Made by a program: the position numbers and the translations under genes
Notes under the pieces: model-generated
The model's input: only the letters and a program-made list of their open reading frames with translations
The model's database searches: none
What the model was told of the DNA's origin: nothing
Shown here: in pieces, positions 33,757 through 42,902 of the stretch
Position numbering within the stretch: the stretch's first letter is position 1
How the letters are laid out: the number at the start of each line of letters is the position of its first letter
Assembly: GCA_021832345.1 (NCBI GenBank)
Contig: JAKBKY010000001.1
Coordinates: 644,385-708,384 of the forward strand
DNA: 64,000 nucleotides
Direction: 5' to 3'
Source: a bacterium
GTDB taxonomy: Bacteria > Vulcanimicrobiota > Vulcanimicrobiia > Vulcanimicrobiales > Vulcanimicrobiaceae

Positions 33757-34455
33757 GTGCTAGGCCTGCTTCCGTACTCAGACGGCTTTGACGCGAGGCT
33801 GACGGGGCGTCATAAATTTTCTCTCCAACTCGTGGCCGAATCGCACCTAGCTGGCCGATTATTGGACGTGGGGAGTTCTTATGGTTGGTTCGAACACTTA
33901 ATGGCTGACCGATGCGACATCATCGGAATCGATCCGAGTGAAGAGGCAATAGCAGTCGCGCGAACCAACGTCCCACATGGAAACTTTCTCGTCGCTTCCG
34001 CTTCCGACTTGCCCTTTGAAGATCGAACATTTGATGCAGCCGTGATGCTCGAGGTCCTTGAGCATTTGCCGTCAGGTTCGGAGATGGTTGTGCTCCGAGA
34101 GCTACGCAGGGTTCTAAAGCCGGGGGGACGCCTTATACTCTCAACCCCTTTTTCGCATCCCATAGCTATGGGCTTTGACCCGGCATGGTACTTCGGCCAT
34201 CGCCATTACTCGGTCGGGCGGCTAAGGACCATCTTTGCGGATGCCGGATATTCCATCGAAGCATTCCACGTCAGGGGCGCGGGGTGGGAACTCGTTTCCG
34301 TGATTATGCTATACCTCTTCAAGTGGGTATTCAGGGCAGAGATGCCATTCAAGGCATATTTCGAGCGCCAAAGAGAGCGCGAATTTCTCGGGTCCCGGAG
34401 CGGAATATCAAACATCTTTATCGTTGCCTCAACCCCCCGTGTCTATACTTCGTGA
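33757..34455 (+). CDS. Class I SAM-dependent methyltransferase
   Basis: The GTG at 33757 is preferred because GGGGAAGGA lies 8 bases upstream; a TTG at 33739 is less likely. The 232 residues contain GRLLDVGSSYGWFEHLM (motif I), CDIIGIDPSEEAIAVAR, FDAAVMLEVLEHLPSGSEMV and RVLKPGGRLILSTPF. This is a Methyltransf_11-type enzyme common in polysaccharide loci, where it modifies sugars or lipid-linked intermediates. Its substrate is not evident. Confidence 0.85.
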   Translation: MLGLLPYSDGFDARLTGRHKFSLQLVAESHLAGRLLDVGSSYGWFEHLMADRCDIIGIDPSEEAIAVARTNVPHGNFLVASASDLPFEDRTFDAAVMLEVLEHLPSGSEMVVLRELRRVLKPGGRLILSTPFSHPIAMGFDPAWYFGHRHYSVGRLRTIFADAGYSIEAFHVRGAGWELVSVIMLYLFKWVFRAEMPFKAYFERQREREFLGSRSGISNIFIVASTPRVYTS

Positions 34456-34683
34456 GGCCATCTGACCAAGAACCGCACAGCGCACTCGAATGCGTCCACC
34501 GCTTCGGATGCGTCGCAGACGGGCGCGCAGCGTCTGTGCGGCCGCGCGACCGCGGGATTCGCGATGCAGGTGGCGGCGATGGAACGCTGCGTACGGCTGG
34601 TCGAGGCTGCGCCACCATACTGTGGCAGGATTACGCTGTGGAGGTACGGGAGTCGAAACTAACGAAGCCTGGCTAGTGATGTC

Positions 34684-35712
34684 ATGGCGTTGTGGAGGGG
34701 ACTGCCTATGATCTTGCGGTCGCACCTGCGTCCCCTTTTTTCTTCGTGTATGGCGGCTTTGCTGGTTTGCTGGATGGTCGCGTGTACAGCACCCTCCGTA
34801 GCCGGGGTGACCGCAGGCAGTGCATACGCAGCTGCCCAGGCGTTGGCCTCAAAGAGCGACTGTCGCAAGGCGATTGGATTGTATCGTATCGCCTTGCGGC
34901 GTGATCCGAAATTCGTGAGTGCATTGGAAGGGATCGCGTCGTGTGCACAATCCACAGGCGATTACGCGACCGCTCGCGATGCATACACGCGGGCGATCTC
35001 GATAGAGCCGGGGGGGTTCCAACTTTACCAATACCGTGGTGAGACGGAAGGGCAGGAAGGCGACTCGAGCGCGGCGATAGCAGACGAGCTCACCGCTGCG
35101 CGATTGGCGCAGCCAATGGTGCCCGCATACGCTGCAATTGCCCAGGCTCTGGCGAACGAATCGGACTACCGCGCTGCGGTGAGGATAATTTCCAAGGCCA
35201 TCGCCCTAGACCCGCGCGGAGCCGGGCTATATCGCATGCGCGGCGACTGGCACCGCAGCGAAGGCAACGTTCGTGCCGCGGAAGCCGACTACACAGCAGC
35301 GCTGCGAGTCGCGCCCGATTCCTCGTCCCGAGCGGCCATCCTCGCGTCTGCAGCCAGGCTGTACGACTCGATGCATCTTTACGATGCTGCTGCTTACGCG
35401 ATTGAGCGGGCCATCGGCCTGGAGCCAACCGACGGCGCATACTATGCCCTTGCTGGTAATATCCTGGCAGCCGGCAACAGGCTTTCGGATGCGGCGACCG
35501 CCGACGCTAATGCGATAAAGTACGCCGCTGATCGGCCAGCTGCCATCCAGGCGCACGCGGCGCTAGGAGATGTTTACGCTAAATTAGGCCGCAATGCCGA
35601 TGCAATGAGGCAATACGACTTAGTGATCGCCGCGAGCAGGGATGCGAACTTCAAGGAGGCCATGGAAGCTCGGATATCAAGGCTGAGTGCGTCGAGTGAT
35701 CGTCGAAAATAA
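34684..35712 (+). CDS. Exported TPR-repeat protein
   Basis: The 342-residue protein has an N-terminal signal (LRSHLRPLFSSCMAALLVCW then MVACTA, possibly a weak lipobox) followed by about eight TPR-like helical pairs, for example DCRKAIGLYRIALRRDPKFV, DYATARDAYTRAISIEPGGF and EADYTAALRVAPDS. A start at 34708 (MILRSHLR) is equally plausible. TPR proteins in polysaccharide loci often scaffold export complexes. No catalytic motif is present. Confidence 0.78.
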   Translation: MALWRGLPMILRSHLRPLFSSCMAALLVCWMVACTAPSVAGVTAGSAYAAAQALASKSDCRKAIGLYRIALRRDPKFVSALEGIASCAQSTGDYATARDAYTRAISIEPGGFQLYQYRGETEGQEGDSSAAIADELTAARLAQPMVPAYAAIAQALANESDYRAAVRIISKAIALDPRGAGLYRMRGDWHRSEGNVRAAEADYTAALRVAPDSSSRAAILASAARLYDSMHLYDAAAYAIERAIGLEPTDGAYYALAGNILAAGNRLSDAATADANAIKYAADRPAAIQAHAALGDVYAKLGRNADAMRQYDLVIAASRDANFKEAMEARISRLSASSDRRK

Positions 35713-35773
35713 GCGTCCAACCCCTTCGAGGCTCTGAATTAACACGCGCGTTTGGCGCACCGCGACGGGCGTC

Positions 35774-38239
35774 GTGCTACTTGCGACCATTGCAGCGATG
35801 TGGTGGTTTCCCACAAACATAAACCTACCCTACTTTGGCGGCGACATAATCTACCCGCTGAGTCCGAGAATGGCCGCGGGATGGCTCTTCTCAATGTGGG
35901 ACCCGGCGCAACTCGGGCAGCCGTCGCTCTTTCCACCCCTCATCCCTTACTTCGGTTTTTTTGGGCTGGCACGGCTCGCTGGGCTAAATCTCGGCATTTC
36001 ACAGCATCTCTACGCGTGGCTCGCCGCGTTTTTTGGCGCACTGGTCGTGGCTGCCCTTTCTCGTGAGAGTGCCCCGCGACCGCAGTGGCGCTCGACTGCG
36101 TGGTTGCTTGGCGGCTGCGTTTACCTGCTTGCGCCATCTGCGATCTTCCTCCCGCCCGGCTGGTGGGCGGCCATCGGGATTCCACTGATGATTCTGGCTG
36201 CGAAGCGGGCCATTACCGCGAGAAGCTTGTCAGCAACGGCACGGTGGGGAATCCTCGGCGCGTGTGGCAACCTCTTACTGCTCAACAACTTCCCGAATTA
36301 TGAGTTGCAAGCCGTGCTGCTCGCGTGGGTTGTGGTCAGCACAACGGTAATGATGTTGGGCCTTCGGCGAGCGGCCGTGCAAGGGATGCTGGCACGCACG
36401 ATACTCTATTGGTCGGTGGCGGTCGGGCTTCTCGCGCCACTGCTGGCTGCAATGGTATGGATGCTCTTACCGAGCTATTTCGCATCCGTGCGGATAACGA
36501 GTGCTCTGGTCGGAGCGGGCAAGACGTACGGGGACTACGGGCACACGACCGTCGGCGCCGTCGTCACGTTAATGTCGTATTATCCGTATGCGTGGCAGGA
36601 CGGAGCCGTGCGCATGTTGTCGGTCGCTTTGCCGCTTTGCGCGTTCTTTGGAGCCGTGCGGTACTGGCGAAATGCGTGGATTCGCGGCGTCGCGGCCGCG
36701 ACGGTGCTTGCTATTGCGATCACGATTGGCCCGAACCCGCCAATAGCACCGCTCTACCAGTGGTTCATGGGCCACATCCCTGGGGCGCTGGCCTTCCGTA
36801 CGGTCGGGGAGGTTCATCTTTTCGTTGCCATTGGCTACGCGATGTTGGCTCCTGTAGGCGTTCTGGAACTCGTCCGTTTGACCGGCAGATACGTTTTCCG
36901 TGGGACGTGGTTCCGGCGCTACGCGCGGTATGGGATAGCGCTGCTATTTATTGGGCTGCTGGCGTTTGTAGGCAAGCCGCTGCTCGACGGCCAACCTTTT
37001 CGTACGCCGGTCTCCCCGTCGACTCAGCCACGCGTTATTCCGCCCATCTATCGACGGGTTGGCGAATATCTTTCTTCCCATGCCGGCGGGACACTTATTT
37101 ATCCTGATCAGGGGTACACCGAAGAGCCTCTTGAGAACGGTATGTACTTTGGGCCCTCGCTCACCACTTTCGCATTTCCGCGTAACGTGCTGTACTCCGG
37201 CACTGGAGCCTACGGGAGCCCGGCTCCCCCCGAGGTCCGGAGTCTCTACAGCCTCATCAACGATGCGATTCTCGCGCCACCCGCACTTCTGATTGGCGGA
37301 AACGAGCCGCCTACGGCAGTCGTCGACGCTGCCCAAGGTGACAAGGTGCTTCGAGAGGGTGCGATTTTTCGGGTTATTCCCGCGGTGGGACGGACACACG
37401 ATGCTGTCGTTATTCACTCCCACCTTCCCCGCGGGCTGCGCCCAAAGCACGAAAACCTGATCGTGCAGCTTGGTGGTTCTAGTGTGGCCGACGCTCGTAT
37501 AAGCGTAGCCGGCCGCGTCGTGGGAACGGTTCCCAAACCGGGCCGCGAGCTTACCGTTCCCTTTAGAATTCCCAGCTTGCCCCGTAGCAGGAGACTGCTA
37601 GTAAAGATCGCTTTCAATGTCGTTAACGGCGATCCACGCGCGGTCGACGGCGCTTATATCAGCATTCTACGCATCGGATTCGTTCGGCGCATACCGAAGG
37701 CGCTGATGGTAAACTTGAGGCGCCGGGGAGTTCAATACCTGTTTATCGACGGCGCATCCGACGACCCTCGCGTTCCGCTCTTCGATCTCGCAATAGCGGG
37801 CGATCGATCCGTTTCCACCATTATGGGCGATTCACACGGTCGCAGACTATTGCTGATCCGTGGCGCATCGTATGCCGCATACACGCTTCGCTCTCGTGGC
37901 CTCGTTCCCGTAATCGCTCGGCCGCAGTTCCAGTTTGGCCGGATGCGCATTGCTTTCGATGCCAGCGATCCACGGGCACTTGTGCTGAAGCAAAACTATT
38001 CGCCATTGTGGCATTACTCGGTTTCCGTAGACGGCGTTCCACCGCGCGCGACGAGCGCTTACGAGTGGAACGGTTGGGGAACGCTGGTCATTTTGCCGCC
38101 CGGGCACAACTATGTCGTGCGCGGTTTCTTCGCTCCTCAATTTCTGTTGGATTTACAGTACGTTATATTTGGAGCTGTTTTGCTGCTCGCAGGTTTCTGG
38201 GCCGGTGTTCGAATGCTGAAATTATTTGCTTGTGTTTGA
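35774..38239 (+). CDS. Large GT-C-like membrane protein (YfhO-like)
   Basis: The 821 residues comprise about eleven to twelve transmembrane helices in the first half (starting LLATIAAMWWFPTNINLPYF) and a long extracytoplasmic C-terminal region ending with another helix pair (FLLDLQYVIFGAVLLLAGFW). The DIIYPLSPRMAAGW loop and late NYSPLWHYSVSVDG segment resemble the YfhO/GT-C families that transfer sugars from lipid carriers. The GTG start at 35774 cuts into the first helix, so the real start may be slightly upstream. Acceptor is unknown. Confidence 0.72.
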   Translation: MLLATIAAMWWFPTNINLPYFGGDIIYPLSPRMAAGWLFSMWDPAQLGQPSLFPPLIPYFGFFGLARLAGLNLGISQHLYAWLAAFFGALVVAALSRESAPRPQWRSTAWLLGGCVYLLAPSAIFLPPGWWAAIGIPLMILAAKRAITARSLSATARWGILGACGNLLLLNNFPNYELQAVLLAWVVVSTTVMMLGLRRAAVQGMLARTILYWSVAVGLLAPLLAAMVWMLLPSYFASVRITSALVGAGKTYGDYGHTTVGAVVTLMSYYPYAWQDGAVRMLSVALPLCAFFGAVRYWRNAWIRGVAAATVLAIAITIGPNPPIAPLYQWFMGHIPGALAFRTVGEVHLFVAIGYAMLAPVGVLELVRLTGRYVFRGTWFRRYARYGIALLFIGLLAFVGKPLLDGQPFRTPVSPSTQPRVIPPIYRRVGEYLSSHAGGTLIYPDQGYTEEPLENGMYFGPSLTTFAFPRNVLYSGTGAYGSPAPPEVRSLYSLINDAILAPPALLIGGNEPPTAVVDAAQGDKVLREGAIFRVIPAVGRTHDAVVIHSHLPRGLRPKHENLIVQLGGSSVADARISVAGRVVGTVPKPGRELTVPFRIPSLPRSRRLLVKIAFNVVNGDPRAVDGAYISILRIGFVRRIPKALMVNLRRRGVQYLFIDGASDDPRVPLFDLAIAGDRSVSTIMGDSHGRRLLLIRGASYAAYTLRSRGLVPVIARPQFQFGRMRIAFDASDPRALVLKQNYSPLWHYSVSVDGVPPRATSAYEWNGWGTLVILPPGHNYVVRGFFAPQFLLDLQYVIFGAVLLLAGFWAGVRMLKLFACV

Positions 38240-38637
38240 GATGGCAGTTTGCGGCTCTGTGCACGTAGCGTTGTTCCCTCTTTGCATGGTAAATTCGATT
38301 TGACCGGCTAGGTGGATGCTTTGGCGCCAACCCGCCACCGCCCCCCAAAATCGCTCGGGAGCTGCCGCGCCCGATCCGTCGCGCGTCAAAAAGGGGGCGC
38401 AGACGCGAAGCTGGAGAGGGCCTCTTTGCTAGAGAAGGGAACCTGCTCCGCGTCGCGGCGCGCGGGGTCACTGCGGTGGAGAAGCGTAAACGGATGGTGT
38501 TGCCCGCCAGGTCGGGGGCGGCGTCCAAGGCTCTCGCGGATGTTTTGACGTTAACCTTGCTGTAGGAGGCACTTTTACGTTCAACGATCAAGTCGCTCGG
38601 CGAGCGCAATTCGCTCGGATTGATACATAGCCTTCGT
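38240..38637. other. Intergenic stretch, no gene supported
   Basis: About 400 bases of GC-rich sequence in which no frame has protein-like composition. A TTGACG at about 38546 may be a -35 element, but the -10 is unclear. It separates the YfhO-like gene from the following GT2. Confidence 0.35.
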
Positions 38638-39717
38638 ATGGGTTCTTACGTGGCTGGCTCCGCCCTGGGATCGACGAGGCACCGCGAAATCATATTCGCT
38701 GCGGATCCCGGAATCGCCCTGAGCATAATCGTCGTCACCTACAACTCGTCCCGGTGGCTTCCCGCACTGTGGGCCTCGCTCCGCTCACAGAGGGAGAAGG
38801 CGTTTCAAGTGGTTGTTTTTGATAATGCGTCGCTAGATGGCACGTGTGCCTTTCTGGAGGGGTGCGACGACGCGCTCGTCATTCATAGCGAACGGAACGT
38901 CGGCTTCGCTGCCGCGTGCAATGCGGCGGCGCGGCACGCGACAGGATCCCACTTGCTGTTTCTGAATCCCGATACGCGACTTGAGCCGAACACTATCGCC
39001 GAAATATTGTTTTGTATTGATCGGAACCCGGATGCAGTCATAGCTCCACTTCAGCTATCGTATGACGGTGAAGAAACCCTCACCGATGGTACTACCGTCG
39101 ATCTGCTCGGCTACCCGATGGTCTCGCGCGGGGCAGAACGTCCGTTCTACGCGGACGGCGCCGCGATGGTATGTCCGACGAGCTTGTTTCGGCTTCTCGG
39201 TGGTTTCGATGAAGCACTTTTCATGTTTCATGAGGACATAGACCTCTGCTGGCGTGCGCAGCTTTGCGGCCACCAGATAATTCGATGCGGCCGGGCAGTG
39301 GTACGCCATGTGAGCGGCGCCTCGGCTCCGGGCGGAGCTCATAGGCGCGGAAGCAAGTTTATGACCACTTATTTTCGGCGCTATAATGGCGAGAAGAACA
39401 TTCTCCGGAATATACTCAAGAACTACAGCGTACAAAATTGTGTGTGGGCGGTTCTCGTTTACCTTGCTCAGCAAGCCTGTGAAATCGTGGTTATGTGCTT
39501 TTTTGGACGTTGCGAGTTTGCGCGTGCTGACTTCAATGCGATAATGTGGAACATAGAAAATCTTCGTGACACGCTCGAGACTCGGTCGCAGGTGCAGAAA
39601 TTACGCGTGACCCGGGATCGCGACATTTTTCGTAGTATGAGAATTTGTCTCAGCAAGCCCGCGCTGCTCCGTGCTCTGGGTCTGCCCATCGTACATCCGG
39701 AGAGCCGTTCACGTTGA
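38638..39717 (+). CDS. GT2 glycosyltransferase (rhamnosyltransferase-like)
   Basis: The start at 38638 is an ATG; a TTG at 38620 adds six residues. The 359 residues have ALSIIVVTYNSSRWLPALWA, VVVFDNASLDGT, NVGFAAACNAAARHATGSHL and the NPDTRLEP catalytic segment, typical of WbbL/rhamnosyltransferase-like GT2 enzymes. MFHEDIDLCWRAQLCG is the ED-W acceptor motif. The C-terminus has a short hydrophobic stretch. It probably adds a sugar to a lipid-linked repeat unit. Confidence 0.88.
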   Translation: MGSYVAGSALGSTRHREIIFAADPGIALSIIVVTYNSSRWLPALWASLRSQREKAFQVVVFDNASLDGTCAFLEGCDDALVIHSERNVGFAAACNAAARHATGSHLLFLNPDTRLEPNTIAEILFCIDRNPDAVIAPLQLSYDGEETLTDGTTVDLLGYPMVSRGAERPFYADGAAMVCPTSLFRLLGGFDEALFMFHEDIDLCWRAQLCGHQIIRCGRAVVRHVSGASAPGGAHRRGSKFMTTYFRRYNGEKNILRNILKNYSVQNCVWAVLVYLAQQACEIVVMCFFGRCEFARADFNAIMWNIENLRDTLETRSQVQKLRVTRDRDIFRSMRICLSKPALLRALGLPIVHPESRSR

Positions 39718-39883
39718 TCGCTCACGCGGCGCAGCCGAACCTAAATCGGCAGAGCCGCCCGCCCTTCTACACAGCCGTTGCCGACGCCCAAATAGACGAG
39801 AGCCCGCGCAAGTGGGTTAAGAGGGTCCGCTTCCTACCTGGGTTCGCGCTCTCGCGGCCGTCCCCAGCCTTCACCAGCCGGCC

Positions 39884-41113
39884 TTACGGGCTACCCCGCG
39901 CTCCACACATCCGTAGCGATCCAAGTCTTGAACGGATTACTGCGATTTCCGTACTGATGAATTCATCGTAGGATACCGGGAGGTCGACCACCGGCCTTGG
40001 AAGATCACCCCTTAGCGCGCTGGCGGCCATCGTGGCAAAGGCGTGTATGTCGCCCACGCGCACGGTGTGCGCAACGGCGCCCCAGTTGCTCGTCACTCCC
40101 CGGATATCATACGCGACGACAGGAATACCGCAAGCAAGCGCTTCTGCTATAGCGATGCCATAGCTTTCAGAGTAGCTGGGGAAGAGCAACGCGCTCGACG
40201 ATAGAAGCAGCTCATACTTGTGAGCGCCAGCGACGTAGCCCATCGTAGCGATACGATCGCTGCCGGGCGTTGCGCGCAGCGACTTCCTGAACCGCTGTAC
40301 AGTCTCGGCATCGCCATCGCCGAGCACGAGCAGCGATGCATACGGCACCTGCTGCAGGATCTCGGGCCACGCCAGGAGTAGGTCGAAGATTCCCTTGGCA
40401 TCGTTAAGCCTGCCGACGAATATGCCGCGGCCAGCAACGCGGGGCGGGCGGTTTCCGAGCGCCTGTAGGAGAACGCCCTCTTCTAGCCCGCAGGTCGTGG
40501 TATAGACATTTTCGTCGGGGACACCCGTGTTCCGAGCGTCCTCTGCTACCGGAGAAGATGCGGCGAAGACACAGTCGAAGCGTCTGTACAGCGACTCGGC
40601 GTAACGACCGCAAAGATCGCTTACCGTTAGCCACCACATCGAGCCTGGGGCGCCGCGAACCGTGAGATTATCGAGATAGAGCACCTTAAGCGCCTTGCGC
40701 CGCCTGCGCCAGGCTACCGCTGCGACGTCGGTTACCTGGCCCGTGATGGCAACAAGACAATCGGCGTCGCACCTGACGAAGAGCGCTTGCAACAGCGCAA
40801 AGGCGTAATTGAGCAGTAGTGCAATGCGCCGATTGGAACGAAAAGGCTGCCATAAATTGATTACTCGCGCACGCGAGTTGATACGTCGAAACACCGATCC
40901 TCCAGCTGAGGGAATGACAATGCTGACGCTAAACCCGGAGTCGCAAAGCTTTTGGACTAACGGAACGGGTCGGGAACCTATGCCGTCGCTGGACAGCGCG
41001 GTGAGGTGGAAAATGAAGATCCGGAGATCGCCGCCATCGCTAGTCACGGACGCCCTGATGCACCGGGAATGTAACGGGAGCGTATCATGGAGCCGCAGTT
41101 CTAAGCCGCGCAA
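39884..41113 (-). CDS. GT4 glycosyltransferase
   Basis: On the minus strand, opposite to the rest of the locus. DLRIFIFHLTALSSDGIGSR begins the GT-B N-terminal domain (about residue 28), and RGIFVGRLNDAKGIFDLLLA, ALLFPSYSESYGIAIAEALA and CGIPVVAYDIRG are the donor-domain motifs. The E-x7-E is in ESYGIAIAEALACG. The start is uncertain: the first about 27 residues lack conservation and an internal start may be used. It is a typical capsule or O-antigen type retaining transferase. Confidence 0.85.
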   Translation of the reverse strand: MRGLELRLHDTLPLHSRCIRASVTSDGGDLRIFIFHLTALSSDGIGSRPVPLVQKLCDSGFSVSIVIPSAGGSVFRRINSRARVINLWQPFRSNRRIALLLNYAFALLQALFVRCDADCLVAITGQVTDVAAVAWRRRRKALKVLYLDNLTVRGAPGSMWWLTVSDLCGRYAESLYRRFDCVFAASSPVAEDARNTGVPDENVYTTTCGLEEGVLLQALGNRPPRVAGRGIFVGRLNDAKGIFDLLLAWPEILQQVPYASLLVLGDGDAETVQRFRKSLRATPGSDRIATMGYVAGAHKYELLLSSSALLFPSYSESYGIAIAEALACGIPVVAYDIRGVTSNWGAVAHTVRVGDIHAFATMAASALRGDLPRPVVDLPVSYDEFISTEIAVIRSRLGSLRMCGARGSP

Positions 41114-41796
41114 ACGATTTCGGCCTGATACGGTGTCGGCGATTCCCTAGAACACGAACCCCTGCGTGAAATGCGATCGCGAACATCCTCAGTAAACCTC
41201 GACGACACAAAAATCAAAACGTAACGGTTTCTGACTTCAGGGTTTGCCTTCGAGTGTCCTCCAGGAATGCGTGTGTGCTTCTCGCGTTGTCGAGACGCCG
41301 GCTGCGGTTTCTGCACGAGCTGGCTGTGGGACGGCTGTATTCCAACCCACGTGCCGCCGCCCCGGTGCCAGAGCGCGCTGGCTGACAACGCCAGTGGCGA
41401 GGAACTCGAAAACGCCAACGGATGGGACGAAAGGCAGGGGGCCGCAATCTGGATCAGACGCCCAGCGACCTGATCGCGACTTCATTGTTGTGTTCCAGTC
41501 CCGAACGCAACATGCCGGGCGACGACGTTTCCCAAAACGCCTATGTCGGCGGCAGGCAGCCGCATGCCCGCGACGTATAGACCGAACGAGCGCAGGTCTT
41601 TCCTCGGGAAGTTAGGGAACCACACCTTGCTTGGGTACATGCGGCCTGGGTATGGCGAGAAACGTGCGCTTGCGCACGTTTGCTTTCGAAAACGTCGCTT
41701 TACCAGCAATAGCATAGCGGCGATTACGTCAGCATCTCAAGCCCCCTGCAAGCAGGAGAGAATTCTCGGCGACAGCAGTAGAATAGGAGCCACAAC
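41114..41796. other. Long stretch with no supported gene
   Basis: Nearly 700 bases between the GT4 and methyltransferase genes. Short frames on both strands look like shadows; none shows a conserved motif. It may hold a decayed gene. GGAG just before 41797 is the ribosome site for the next gene. Confidence 0.35.
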
Positions 41797-42474
41797 GTGA
41801 ATGATGCGGATAACGCCGCAGGCAGTACCTGCTCCCTGCGGCTCAATCGATTCCTTGCACATTGGTTCCCAGATTACCCATTTCTCTTGCGGCAGTCGCT
41901 CCGCGGCTGCCGCAGCATCTTGGACGTCGGCTGTGGTGGCGCGCTATCGCCGTTACGCGCCGTTCCCCGGCTGCCTGGGCAGTGGCGAACAGGCGTCGAT
42001 GGCTTCCTCCCGTCGCTCGAGGAAAGCCGGGCCGCAAGCATCCACGATGAGTACATACGCGCCGATCTGAGGAGTTTCGTTGCTGAACCCGGGAACAGAG
42101 AGGGCTACGACTGCGTGTTAGCCCTCGATGTGATTGAGCATTTCCCGAAGAGGGAGAGTACAGCCTTCGTGACGGCGCTGGAAGCGATTGCGCGCCTCCG
42201 CGTTATACTATTTACTCCGAATGGGTTTCTTCCCCAAGAACCTCGCGACGGAAACGAGTACCAGCGGCACCTGTGTGGCTGGACAGCGCCCGAACTCGTA
42301 CGCCGCGGATATCGGGTCTACGGCTGTGGCGGCCCAAAGCCATTGCGAGGCGAGTTTGCCGTGCCGGTCTTGCGTCCCCGTATTTTTGGAGCGGCCGTCG
42401 CCCGCGCCCTTCAGCCGCTTGTCTTTTATTTCCCCACGGAAGCCTTTGCGCTCTTCGCGGTGAAGGATACCTAG
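41797..42474 (+). CDS. Class I SAM-dependent methyltransferase
   Basis: A GTG start with GGAG about 9 bases upstream gives 225 residues. SILDVGCGGALSPLRAV is motif I and YDCVLALDVIEHFPKRESTA is the post-II region; ILFTPNGFLPQEPRDGNEYQ resembles methyltransferases of polysaccharide clusters that act on terminal sugars. The following 320 bases are non-coding. Confidence 0.82.
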   Translation: MNDADNAAGSTCSLRLNRFLAHWFPDYPFLLRQSLRGCRSILDVGCGGALSPLRAVPRLPGQWRTGVDGFLPSLEESRAASIHDEYIRADLRSFVAEPGNREGYDCVLALDVIEHFPKRESTAFVTALEAIARLRVILFTPNGFLPQEPRDGNEYQRHLCGWTAPELVRRGYRVYGCGGPKPLRGEFAVPVLRPRIFGAAVARALQPLVFYFPTEAFALFAVKDT

Positions 42475-42902
42475 CTCTTGCGGCATCGCAATACTCTGAA
42501 CGGACGCGCTGCGGCACAGGCATGCGGCTCGCGCGGGCAGAGGGGAGCCCTCAGCAACGCACGTGCCCCAGCCCGCTGCGAAGCCGCCCTCCGGCTGCGT
42601 GGCAGAAGCGAAGTGGTGCCTACCGCCGCGCCGCGCTCACGTACCCTCGTGCCTTTCCTAGCGTCACATTGTGTCGCCCAACCCAACGATTATGCGTTGG
42701 CCGGCGGCCCAAGGGCCTTCTTCCCTAGGAAAGGTGCGGCACGAAAAGACAGTGGGGGCGGCCAATCCTACACGCGGCGCGGGGGCTGGAATCCAGTTTG
42801 AAGAATCGCCGAGCCGTGTTTGGCGGGCCTCTTGGAGGCCGCCGGTGGGCCCCGGACTGCTTTGGGTGGCTGCGACGGCTGCTTGGAGCGGCACATCGTC
42901 AG
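42475..42902. other. Stretch without a supported gene before the large membrane protein
   Basis: About 430 bases. A frame is open from a TTG at 42798 into the following gene, so part of this may be coding if that start is used. No other feature was seen. Confidence 0.35.
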